This document shows, one piece after another, positions 1 through 9,200 of a DNA stretch of 64,000 nucleotides. The notes under the pieces are model-generated. The model saw only the letters and a program-made list of their open reading frames with translations. It was not told the origin of the DNA and made no database searches. This stretch comes from Aureococcus anophagefferens. Its lineage: Eukaryota > Sar > Pelagophyceae > Pelagomonadales > Pelagomonadaceae. The position numbers were made by a program, and so were the translations under genes. The stretch's first letter is position 1. Each line of letters begins with the position of its first letter. The stretch is taken from the NCBI RefSeq assembly GCF_000186865.1, contig NW_008705566.1:1271988-1335987 (forward strand), written 5' to 3'.

Positions 1-2
1 AG

Positions 3-143
3 GCCGCGCCCGCCGCGGAGGAGCCGGCGCCGGACGGCGGGGGCGCGCCCCCGGCCGCCGAAACCGCCGACGGCGCCGAGGCCGCTGCGGCCGCCGACGA
101 GGCGCCCCCAGCAGCCGAGGAGCCGGCGCAAGAAGCCTCCTAA
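3..143 (+). CDS. 3' end of an acidic Ala/Pro/Glu-rich protein (partial)
   Basis: An open frame enters from the left edge and stops at TAA (141-143). The 46 visible residues are almost only Ala, Pro, Glu, Asp and Gly, a low-complexity acidic tail that is probably disordered. No domain can be seen and the function is unknown. The reading frame was chosen because it is open to the edge, avoids Arg-rich translation and ends in a clean stop before the next gene. The call is weak because any GC-rich stretch is open in several frames. Confidence 0.4.
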   Translation, partial: AAPAAEEPAPDGGGAPPAAETADGAEAAAAADEAPPAAEEPAQEAS

Positions 144-222
144 GGCGCGGCACGCGCCGGCGATGCCCCCTTTCCCCCGACCTCCCGCGCTACCCAACTC
201 GACTCGAGCGCCCCTCCTCCTG

Positions 223-792
223 TTAACGGATTGCCCGGCAGAGCAACGCGGCCGCGAGGATGGTCAAGCGCGGCGGCGCGCGGGCGGAAGCGGCGTCGAC
301 GATCGCCGGGCACTCCGGCGCGGCCGAGCACACGGTCTGCTGCGAGTGCCAGGCGACGCGCGCGGACACGGCACCCAAGGCGATGCAGCTTTGACCGCAC
401 CCGTCGTTGCAGCCCGAAGTGGCGGACGCAGTCGACGCGCTGAGAAACGACGCGTCGTCGGTGACGGCGGCGAACGGATCGACGCCCGAAGCGAAGTGCG
501 CGACGTTGAGTTCGCCGTCGATGCATCGCAAACAGATGTTCCCGCCATCGGGGCTCCCGCCGCAGTTCAGCGACTCGTAGTTCATCGAGGTTCCGGAGGA
601 GTACACGTCGGTACACCCGCCGTCGTCGTAGACAGCAGAATAGACTGCCCCGGTGTTGAGTGTCAAGCCCGCTAGCTCGTCCGCGCGCCAGACCGCGTCG
701 TCGCACGCGCCGTCGTATTCCGCGCCGACCGCGACGAGGAGGACGATGAAATGCCAGAGGCTGTGTGTATTTCCTGCTCGGAAGCTACCCAT
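223..792 (-). CDS. small secreted cysteine-rich protein, unknown function
   Basis: The 189-residue product starts at the ATG at 792, where a basic N-terminus leads into a hydrophobic stretch (HFIVLLVAVGA) that looks like a secretory signal peptide. The mature part has more than a dozen cysteines, including CNDGCGQSC and CLRC pairs, and is otherwise Ala/Ser/Asp-rich. The C-terminus (LTILAAALLC) is weakly hydrophobic and could be a GPI-anchor signal; that is inference. An in-frame ATG at 846 exists, but the signal peptide favours 792. It is divergent from the gene at 1008, with about 215 bp between them. No family was recognised. Open frames also exist on the opposite strand, but they are Arg-rich and lack a signal sequence. 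Confidence 0.55.
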   Translation of the reverse strand: MGSFRAGNTHSLWHFIVLLVAVGAEYDGACDDAVWRADELAGLTLNTGAVYSAVYDDGGCTDVYSSGTSMNYESLNCGGSPDGGNICLRCIDGELNVAHFASGVDPFAAVTDDASFLSASTASATSGCNDGCGQSCIALGAVSARVAWHSQQTVCSAAPECPAIVDAASARAPPRLTILAAALLCRAIR

Positions 793-1007
793 GCTGCGCT
801 CCTGGCTGCCCGCTCCGTTCAACCGCTGCACGTTTGGCCTCGGCAATTATTGTTGACCCTCGCGATCAATTTTGGGGCAGCCTTATTGACGATCTGAGCG
901 GTCCACGGGTGCCAACTCCGCCGTCATATCGAGTGCGAACAAAGGACTGCTCTATCGACGATCGTAGCGGCGGTCGCGGGTGCCAAATCACGCGCGAAAG
1001 GGGAACG

Positions 1008-2225
1008 ATGCAGCTCGCCCCGCTGATCAACGACGACGACTTCGACCTGCTCGTCGCGCCGGAGGCGGAGGAGAACACGCTCGACATCGAGTCGGCGCAG
1101 CACCACTTCTCCTTCGAGGAGGAGGAGGCGCGGCGCACGACGCGGAAGCGCATCATGGGCATCTACGCCAAGCACGCGCCCGACAAGGTCGCGAACGTGG
1201 ACCGGCTGATGACCAAGTACGCGAACGCGCTGCCGCAGCTCGTCGAGAAGCTCGAGGCCAAGTACGCGTCGCCCGCGCGCGCGGCGCCGGATCCCGCCGA
1301 GGCCCGGGCGCCGGCGAAGCCCGAGCCCGCGGGCGAGGGCTTCCGGCCGCCGAGCCGGGACCCGCTGTCCGAGTCGGTGCTGCGGACGGCGGGGAACCGC
1401 GTGACCGTGCTCCTCCTCGCGCGGGGCCACACCTACGGCCTCCCCGGCACCGACGGCACCATGGCGTCGAACTACGCGGCCGTCGTCGCGAACACGCACC
1501 CGCTGCTCGCGGGCGTCCTCGCGCACGCGCTCCACCCGTACTCGCGCGCGGACCGGCGCGCCGTCTTCGCGTGCCGCGCGGCGGCGAACGTCGCCGCGGC
1601 GGCGGGCTTCCTGCGCTACCGCACGCTCGGCGGTTTTTGTTGTTTGGCGCCGCCGTGCCTCGGGGCCTACCACGCGGCCAAGTACGTCGTCCTGGCGCTC
1701 TACGGCGAGGCGCTGCGCCTCGTCGCGGGCTGCCCGTGCCTCTTCGCGCCGTTCCTGGAGCCCCGGGGCATCGACGTCGTCGCGGGGCGGTCCGCGCGCC
1801 TCGCGCGCTACCGCGGCCGGAGCCGCGCGGCCGCGCGCCTCGCGGTCGCCGCGCACGCGCTCGGCGCCGCCGCCGCGGTCTACTACGCGCCCTGGGTCCT
1901 CGCCGCGAAGCCGCGCTTCGGCCTCACGACGCGCCAGTTCGTCTCGCTCGTCGCCGGCGACGCCGCCGCGGCCGAGGTCGTCTTCTCCGTCGCCTGGTTC
2001 CTGCCCGCGACGGTCCGGTTCCTCTCGCTCTACCCGGGCGACCGCGCCAAGTGGCACCGCATGTACGCGCCGCGCGCCGTCAAGGCCGAGTACGAGGACG
2101 CCAACGACGGCGACATCGCGGCCCTCGCGGCCGCGGGCGCCGCGGCCGTCGTCGTCGCCGCGCTCGCGCTCTACGGCGCCGCGAACGCGCCCGCGGCCGC
2201 GCTCCGGCGGTCCTGCGGCACTTAG
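1008..2225 (+). CDS. polytopic membrane protein with cytosolic helical N-terminus
   Basis: The 405-residue product starts at the ATG at 1008. The first 90 residues are charged and contain a helical motif of the form YxxHxPxKVxxVDxLxxKYxxxxxxLxxxLExKY, which I have seen at the N-termini of many stramenopile and protist membrane proteins. A Pro-rich linker follows, then several Ala/Val/Leu-rich hydrophobic segments between about residues 160 and 400, giving perhaps five or six membrane spans. A Cys cluster (FCCLAPPC) lies between two of them. The function is unknown. The stop overlaps the stop of the convergent gene on the other strand (2222-4459), so the two genes share four bases and no terminator spacer. 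Confidence 0.7.
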   Translation: MQLAPLINDDDFDLLVAPEAEENTLDIESAQHHFSFEEEEARRTTRKRIMGIYAKHAPDKVANVDRLMTKYANALPQLVEKLEAKYASPARAAPDPAEARAPAKPEPAGEGFRPPSRDPLSESVLRTAGNRVTVLLLARGHTYGLPGTDGTMASNYAAVVANTHPLLAGVLAHALHPYSRADRRAVFACRAAANVAAAAGFLRYRTLGGFCCLAPPCLGAYHAAKYVVLALYGEALRLVAGCPCLFAPFLEPRGIDVVAGRSARLARYRGRSRAAARLAVAAHALGAAAAVYYAPWVLAAKPRFGLTTRQFVSLVAGDAAAAEVVFSVAWFLPATVRFLSLYPGDRAKWHRMYAPRAVKAEYEDANDGDIAALAAAGAAAVVVAALALYGAANAPAAALRRSCGT

Positions 2226-4459
2226 ACCGTGATGTTCGGCGGCGGGGCGGCGCCGTTCTCCTCGGAGTAGCGCCGGAGGTGCTGCGTCACGTCGCTGCGC
2301 ATGTCGTCGGGGATCGCGGCGACCGCGGAGTTCAGCGCGACGCGCGCCTTCGCGAGGCGCGCGGCCGCGGACGCGATGCGCGCCGACTCCGCCTCGACGA
2401 GGCGCTGTGACTCCCGCTTCCGCGCCGCGTGGCGGTCGCGGTCGCGCCGCGGCGTGTCCGGCCCGAAGAGCGCGTCCTCGAGGGGCGCGCGGCCGACGCG
2501 GCGGCGCTCGACGTCGCGCGACGCGGCGGCGAGCGCGTGGCTCGCGGCGTGGAGCCGCTCGACGAGGCGCCGCTGGCGCTCCGTCGCCGCGCGCATGGCG
2601 CGCTCCGCGTCCTGGAACGCCTTCTTCGCGAGCACGGCGCCGGCGATGACCTCGACGGCCATTCCCGCGGGCGACCCGGCCCCGCGCGCGGACCCGCTGT
2701 CGACGAGGAGGCAGTCCGCGCGCAGGTCGGCGCTCGAGAGCACGAGGCGCCGCTCCTCCTCGCCGAGGTCGTCGTCGTCGTCCGGGGCCATCGCGCGGAG
2801 CCGCGAGTCGGCGCGGAAGAAGCGGCGCTCGCGGAGCGCGGCGGCCGCCGCGTCGCCGCTGCCGAAGCCCTCGTCGGTCCCGTCGTCGTCGTCGGACGAC
2901 GACGACGCGTCCGCGCCGCCGCCGCCGCGCCGCCGCCGCTTCGACGACCGCCGCCGCCGCGCGTCCCCGCGCCGCGGGGGCGCGCGCTCCCCGCCCGCCG
3001 CGCGCTCCGACGGCGCCGTCGCGCCGACGACGCCGCTCGACGCCGTCGCCGACCGCCGCCGCGTGTCGTCGGGCGGCTCGGCCTCGTCGTCGATGGCGTC
3101 GATGTCGACGCTCGACGCGTCGCTGTCGCGCGAGCGCGAAGGCATCCGCGGAGACGGGGCCGGAGCGTCTCCCGCGCCCGGCGACGACTCCGCCGGGGTC
3201 CTCTCGCGCATGGCGCTCTTGAGCTTCGCGAGCGGCGAGTCGCGCTTCGCCGGCGGCGGCGGCGCGCGCGCGTCCTGCAGCGGCGCCTCCTCGACGAGAT
3301 CCGCCGTCGCCGCGCGCGCGCGCGCGCCGACGGGCGGCGGCGGCCCCGGCGGCGCCTTGCCCTTGGCCGGCGACGGGGGAGCGCCCGTCTCGCCCGCCGA
3401 CGGCGAGGAAGCGCCCGGCGCCGCCTCCGACGGCGCGGCGGCGCGGGACGCTCCCGGACGTTCCGGCGCCGCGGGCGCGCGTTCCGTCGGCGCGTCCGTC
3501 GCGTCGTCGCCGCGCGCGGCGCCGGACGCCGCCGCCGCGCGCCGCCGCGCGGGACGCGGCGCGCCGCGGTCGTCGCCCGCGGCGGCCCAGGAGAGGATCG
3601 CGTCCTCGAGGAGCGCCGCGTCCCGCGCCTCGCCGCGGGACGCGTCGACGAGGTCGGCGGGCGGCGCCGCGGCGCCGTCGTCGAGGGGCGCGTCGAGCGA
3701 GACCTTGAAGACGGGCACGTCCGGGGCGTCGTCGTCGTCCGGCGGCGACGGGGCCGCGAAGGGCTCCGGCGCGGCGCGGCCGCCGTCGGGCGACACCGCG
3801 GGGACGCGCGGCGGCTCGTCGTCGAAGACGTCCTCCGGGAAGCGCGCGAGGAGCCGCGCCCGGACGTCGCCGGCCGCGCGGTCGCCGACGGCCACGAAGG
3901 GCCGCTCCGCGGGCGACGCGGACGGCGGCTTGTCGAACCACTCGTCGAGCGTCCGCGGCGGCGACGGCGTCTGGCTCGGCGTCCGGCCCGGCGTCCGCGG
4001 CGCCGCGGCGAAGGGGTCCTCGGGGAAGCGCGCGTCGCGCGGCGGCGCGGCGGCCCCGGCGCCGTCGTCGCCGCTGCTGTCGTCGTAGGCGTCGTAGAGC
4101 TCGTCGACGCGCGCGCGCCGCGCGGCCCGCAATATGAGCACGTCGTCGCGGCTCGGCGACGGCGCCTTGGCGCAGTGGGACGCGTGGGCCTCGAACGCGG
4201 CCGCGGAGAAGGACATGCCGCAGGCCTCGCAGCGCCGCGGCGCCGAGCCCGGCGACGGCGGCGCCGCGCGGAAGGGCCGCGCGAGCGCCGCGTGGGCGTC
4301 CGCGACGTCGCCGTCGTTGTCGGCGCACTCGAAGAGCGCGTAGCTGAGCTCCTCCTCCGACTCCTCGCCGAACTCCGTCGGCCGCCGGTTGCGGATGGAG
4401 CCCGTGTCGCAGCCCGCGGAGCAGTCCGTCCCGCAGAACGCGCCCAGGGCGTCGAACAT
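2222..4459 (-). CDS. C2HC zinc-finger, low-complexity and coiled-coil protein
   Basis: The 745-residue product starts at the ATG at 4459. Near the N-terminus, C77, C80, H92 and C96 form a CxxC-x11-HxxxC pattern typical of C2HC zinc fingers. The middle (about 150-520) is a disordered Pro/Ala/Asp/Ser-rich region. A basic KRRRR-type patch near residue 500 could be a nuclear localisation signal. The last 200 residues are helical and charged, with heptad-like ERQRR and ARLAKARVAL stretches that suggest a coiled coil. It may be a nuclear or cytoskeletal scaffold, but this is inference and no named family was recognised. An overlapping 1,280-aa Arg-rich frame on the same strand was rejected. Confidence 0.7.
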   Translation of the reverse strand: MFDALGAFCGTDCSAGCDTGSIRNRRPTEFGEESEEELSYALFECADNDGDVADAHAALARPFRAAPPSPGSAPRRCEACGMSFSAAAFEAHASHCAKAPSPSRDDVLILRAARRARVDELYDAYDDSSGDDGAGAAAPPRDARFPEDPFAAAPRTPGRTPSQTPSPPRTLDEWFDKPPSASPAERPFVAVGDRAAGDVRARLLARFPEDVFDDEPPRVPAVSPDGGRAAPEPFAAPSPPDDDDAPDVPVFKVSLDAPLDDGAAAPPADLVDASRGEARDAALLEDAILSWAAAGDDRGAPRPARRRAAAASGAARGDDATDAPTERAPAAPERPGASRAAAPSEAAPGASSPSAGETGAPPSPAKGKAPPGPPPPVGARARAATADLVEEAPLQDARAPPPPAKRDSPLAKLKSAMRERTPAESSPGAGDAPAPSPRMPSRSRDSDASSVDIDAIDDEAEPPDDTRRRSATASSGVVGATAPSERAAGGERAPPRRGDARRRRSSKRRRRGGGGADASSSSDDDDGTDEGFGSGDAAAAALRERRFFRADSRLRAMAPDDDDDLGEEERRLVLSSADLRADCLLVDSGSARGAGSPAGMAVEVIAGAVLAKKAFQDAERAMRAATERQRRLVERLHAASHALAAASRDVERRRVGRAPLEDALFGPDTPRRDRDRHAARKRESQRLVEAESARIASAAARLAKARVALNSAVAAIPDDMRSDVTQHLRRYSEENGAAPPPNITV

Positions 4460-4664
4460 GCTGCCCGCAGTCTGGGCTCAAAACGCCTTCTCCATTGGCA
4501 ACAGATGATACGACGAGGCAAACTTGACGGAAACATTGGCCAAAGCGGCGGGCATGGGCTTGACCTAGCAGCGGCCCGCGCGAGCTAGCGTTGACATAGC
4601 AGCAGTTCTCGCTCGCAGCCTGCGCGCCGCGCCACCGGCAAAAACGGCGGACGCGCCGCCGGCC

Positions 4665-6110
4665 ATGCCGGCCGTCGCGGCCCCGAGCTTCCTGAGCCGG
4701 AACAGCGTCATGCTCTTCGCCTGCGCCTTCTTGCTGCAGAGCGACCAGAACCTGCTGGCGCCGCACCTCAGCGCCGTGGCCGACGAGTTCGGCATGAGCG
4801 ACGTCGAGCGCGACGAGAAGCTCGGCGGCGAGCTGGCCATGGGCCTCTTCCTGCTCGGCGCGCCCGCGGCGCTCGCGCTCGGCGCCGCGGCGGACGCGTG
4901 CGACCGCGTGCGGCTCTTCGCGGCGATTCTAGTCGTCGGCGGCGCGGCGTCGGCGGGCACGGCCTTCGCCACGACGTATAGGGCCCTGTTCTGGTGGCGC
5001 GCGCTCACGGGCGTGTCGCTCGGCGCGTCGCTGCCCGTGACCTTTAGCCTCCTCGCGGACCTGTTCCCGCCGTCGATGCGGACGGCGGCGTCGGGCCGCG
5101 TGGGCGTGGCCATGTCCGCGGGCGCGGGCTTCGGCCAGTTCGTGTCCGGCTTCCTCGGCGCGGCCCTGGGCTGGCGCGCGCCGTTCCTGTTCGTCGGCGC
5201 GCTCTTCCTCGCGCTCGCGGTCGCGGTGGTCGCGGGCATGCGCGAGCCGCGGCGCGGCGCCTTCGACGGCCTCGACGAGGGGCCCAAGGGCAGCGACGAC
5301 GACGAGTTCCCGCCGGCGACGACGTCGACGCGCCAGGACCTCGCGGGCCTCGCGCGGACGCCGACGGTCTGGCTCGTCTTCCTCCAGGGCGTGCCCGGCT
5401 GCATCCCCTGGGGCGTCATCATCGTCTTCCTCAACGACTTCCTCCACGCGGACGTGGGCCTGAGCGTCCAGCAGGCGACGGCGGTGCTCACGGCCTTCAC
5501 GGTCGGCGGCTTCGGCGGCATGGTCGTCGGCGGCGAGCTCGGCCAGCGGCTCCACTCGCGGCGGTCCGCGTATTCCGCCGTCCACATGGCCGCGGCGGAG
5601 CTCGCGTCCGTCGCGCCGCTCGTGCTCATCCTGCGGGCGCGGCGGGGCGCGAATTTCCACGGGTTGGTCGCGCTCGCGGCGCTCGGCGGGCTCTGCGCGA
5701 CGCAGACGGGCCCCGTCGTGCGCGCGTGCCTCCAGAACGTCGTCGCGCCGCGCGCGCGCGCGACGGCCTTCGCGGTCTTCGCCATCTTCGACGACCTGGG
5801 CAAGGGCGGCGGGCCGTGGGTGTTGGCCAAGCTCGTCGCGACGCGCGGCCGCCGCGCGACGTTCGTCTGGGCGACCGTCGTCGGCTGGGGCGTCGGCGGC
5901 CTCGTGAACCTCGCGATCGCGCTCACGCTCGAGGCCGACGAGCGGCGGCTCCGGGACCACCGCAAGCCGCCGGCCCGGGCCGAAGATGACGGCGTCGAGA
6001 TGATGCTCCCGGCCGCGGCCCGGGCGGACGGCGCCGACGACGCGGACGACGAGCCCGCGGTCACGTCCGCGCTCCACAGCCGCCACCGCGTGTGTTCGGA
6101 GGTCGTGTAA
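4665..6110 (+). CDS. major facilitator superfamily transporter, spinster-like
   Basis: The 481-residue product has about twelve hydrophobic segments in two blocks, with a charged central loop (about residues 195-225) between TM6 and TM7. The motif RALTGVSLGASLPVTFSLLA followed by DLFPPSMR resembles the G-x-GEA/P and D-FP..R signature of spinster/MFS_1 proteins, and the first helix carries a conserved-looking D (QSDQNLLAP). In these families the protein moves small organic solutes such as lipids, sugars or organic anions; the substrate cannot be read here. The start at 4665 precedes the first helix with no signal sequence. No introns are needed. A short acidic tail follows TM12. Confidence 0.85.
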   Translation: MPAVAAPSFLSRNSVMLFACAFLLQSDQNLLAPHLSAVADEFGMSDVERDEKLGGELAMGLFLLGAPAALALGAAADACDRVRLFAAILVVGGAASAGTAFATTYRALFWWRALTGVSLGASLPVTFSLLADLFPPSMRTAASGRVGVAMSAGAGFGQFVSGFLGAALGWRAPFLFVGALFLALAVAVVAGMREPRRGAFDGLDEGPKGSDDDEFPPATTSTRQDLAGLARTPTVWLVFLQGVPGCIPWGVIIVFLNDFLHADVGLSVQQATAVLTAFTVGGFGGMVVGGELGQRLHSRRSAYSAVHMAAAELASVAPLVLILRARRGANFHGLVALAALGGLCATQTGPVVRACLQNVVAPRARATAFAVFAIFDDLGKGGGPWVLAKLVATRGRRATFVWATVVGWGVGGLVNLAIALTLEADERRLRDHRKPPARAEDDGVEMMLPAAARADGADDADDEPAVTSALHSRHRVCSEVV

Positions 6111-6288
6111 CTTTAACCGGGCCCTTTTACGCCCGCTGCGACGCCACGGAGTCGACAGGGGTGTTGATTTTACTTGTTGATTTTGCGTTTCCCTCCTTCA
6201 ACTTGTAACTCAACGATACAGTTTAAGAACGCTGATGTCACACGCACGCGGGCTTCGGCATGGTCACAACATCCTAGCATCAACTACG

Positions 6289-9200
6289 ATGATCACCTTC
6301 CTCCCACTCTGCGCCCTCAGCGCGGGCGTCGCGGCCTTCACGGCCCCGCCGCCGCAACGGGCCCTCACGGCCCTGCGCGTCGCGATCCTCGACGAGCAGC
6401 GGTCCGTCGCTTCGGTCGACGGCACGTACGGCACCCAGGCGGAGGCCGCGGCGCAGGCGGCGCTCGCGGAGCTCCGCTCCGACCGTCGCCCCAAGCAGTC
6501 CGCGTGGGGGGCCGCGTGGGTCGCGACCACGCTGGCGAACGTCGAGGGCCTCAAAAAGAACAAGGAGCGCTTCGCGCCGCCGCGGCGCCACCCGGCGCTC
6601 GGCGGCGCGCCGACCCTTCGGCGGGACGACAGCGTGCGGATGCTCCAGGAGCTCCAGCGGCGGCGCATGGCCAACGCCAAGGACACGCGGGCGCGCATCC
6701 TCGAGGTCCAGCGCGCCGCGGGCCACGCGCCGCCGCTCGGGGGGTCCCTGAACGCCTTCCCGAGCGCCGGGCGGCGCGGCGGCGGCGGCGTGGACACCCT
6801 TGGGCGGGACGACAGCGTGCGGAAGCTCCAGGAGCTCCAGCGACGGCGCATCGCCAACGCCAAGGACACGCGGGCGCGCATCCTCGAGGTCCAGCGCGCC
6901 GCGGCCCAGGCCAAGGGCTACGTGCCGCCGCTCGGCGGCCGCGCCGCCGCGTCCCTGAACGCCTTCGCGCAGAGCAAGCCCCGGGCCTACGCGCAGGACG
7001 AGCCCAAGGCCTTCACGCGCCGCCTTCACGCGGACGCGCCGGCCTGGCTCGCGGGCGACGCCGGGCGCGTGGAGCGGTCGGCCGCCGAGCAGGCGCTCGC
7101 GGACATGGAGCGGCAGCGCCGCGCCAGCGCCGCCCCCGCCAAGGCCGCCGCCCGCTCCAAAATCGACCGCCTCGCCTCCATGGCAGGCGCGTTGCAGGGC
7201 ACGGGCGCGACGCCCGCGGCCAGGCCCAAGGCCGCCCCCGCCATGGCCGCCACGCCGCCCCCGGCCGGGGCCGCTGCGGCGTCGCCCAAGACCAGGCTCG
7301 CCTCGGCCGAGGCTACCCCCGACAAGGCCGCCGGCGACGGCTTCATGAACCACTTCGCGTCGACGGCGGGCGCGGTCAAGGGCAATGACGCCGGCTTCAA
7401 GCCGGCCACGGGCGCCTCGTCCGACGGCTTCAAGCCGGCCACGGGCGCCTCGTCCGACGGCTTCAAGCCGGCCACAGCCGCCTCGTCCGACACTCCCGAG
7501 TGGCTGAGCGAGGCGCCGGCGCCTACGTGGACTCCTACGAGGAAGCCTGCCGCGGGCGGCACGTACACGCCGGCCGCGGCCACGCCCGCGCCGGCCACGC
7601 GCGCCGCGCCAACGACGCAGCTCAAGGCCACGGCCGCCCCGGTCGAGGCTACCCCCGACACGGCCGTGACCGACGGCTTCATGAACCACTTCGCGTCAAC
7701 GGCGGGCACGTTCCAGGGCAAGAAGGACGACGGCTTCAAGCCGGCCACGGCCGCCTCGTCCGACACTCCTTCGTGGCTCAGCGAGGCGCCGGCGCCTTCG
7801 TGGAAACCTTCGAGAGCGCCTGTGGAAGGCGGCACGTGGCAGGCTTCGGCCACGCCCGCCCCGGCCACGTTCGCCCCGGCCACGCCCGCCCCGGCCACGT
7901 CCGCGCCCGCCGGCGTCACGCGCGGCCCTGACGGTCGCCTTCGCGAAGGGGGCGCCACGGCGTCGCCCATGGCCACGTCCGCCCAGGCGTCGCCTATGGC
8001 CACGCCCGCCCAGGCGTCGCCTATGGCCACGTCCGCCCAGGCGTCGCCTATGGCCACGTCCGCCCAGGCGTCGCCTATGGCCACGCCCGCCCAGGCGTCG
8101 CCTATGGCCACGCCCGCCCAGGCCAGGACCGCTGCGGCGTCGCCCAGGGCCAGGCCCACCCCCGACAAGGCCGCCGCCGACTGGCTGAGCGCGGCGACCC
8201 AGGCGTCGCCCGCGGCCAGGGCCGCACCCGCGGCCAGGGCCGCCCCAAGGGCCAGGGCCGCCCCCGCCAAGTTTGCGGCCGGTCCCTCGATGACCTACTC
8301 GCCCGCCGAGGCCGCCGCCGCTGGCTCGATGAGCCGCCACTTCGCGAACACCGCGGGCCTGGGCCACAGCCCAAGCATGTCCGAGCAGGCGGCGCGCCGA
8401 GCCGCCTGGTTCTCCGGTGCCCCCGCGGCCATCGGCTTCGAAAGAGCCGTCGGCGACCACGCTCCGCCGCGGGCCGCCCCCGCGGCCAGGGCCGCCCCCG
8501 CCAACGTCGCCGCCGCTGGCTCGATGAGCCGCCACTTCGCGAACACCGCGGGCCTGGGCCGCAGCCCAAGCATGTCCGAGCAGGCGGCGCGCAGAGCCGC
8601 CTGGTTCTCCGGTTCCTCCGCGGCCATCGGCTTCGAAAGAGCCGTCGGCGACCACGCTCCGCCGCGGGCCGTCCCCGCGGCCAGGGCCGCCCCCGCCTAC
8701 GCCGCCGCCGGTCGCTCGATGAGCCACCTCGACTTCGCGAACACCGCGGGCCTGGGCCACGGCCGAAGCAGATCCGCGCAGGCGGGGCGCAGAGCCGCCT
8801 GGCTCTCCGGTTCCGCCGGGGCGATCGGCTTCGAAAGAGCCGCGGGACCGCGGCCGGGCCGCGGCGGCGGCGCGCCGACCCTTCAGGGACCGCGGCCGGG
8901 CCGCGGCGGCGGCGCGCCGACCCTCCAGGACGACACCGCGTGGCTTCTCCAGGAACTCGAGCAACAGCGGATCGCCAAGGCCCAGGACCAGGAGGCGCGC
9001 ATCCTCAACATCCAGCGCGCCGCGGCCCAGGGGGCCGCCAAGGGCTACGCGCCGCCGCTCGGCGGCCGCGTCGCCAGATCCTTGGACGCCTTCACACCTG
9101 CCGGTGGCTCGATGAGCCGCCACTTCGCAAACACCGCGGGCCTGGGCCACAGCCCAAGCACGTCCGAGCAGGCGGCGCGCAGAGCCGCCTGGTTCTCCGG

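Noticed and set aside
163..675. Plus-strand open frame opposite the Cys-rich secreted protein
   Set aside because: It is Arg/Gly-rich, has no signal sequence or domain, and its composition matches antisense shadow.
924..4766. 1,280-aa minus-strand open frame rich in Arg/Gly/Ala
   Set aside because: It overlaps two well-supported genes, has shadow composition (frame-shifted GC-rich codons) and no domain.
7960..8121. CRISPR-like array
   Set aside because: The units are contiguous coding repeats without spacers, in a nuclear eukaryotic gene.
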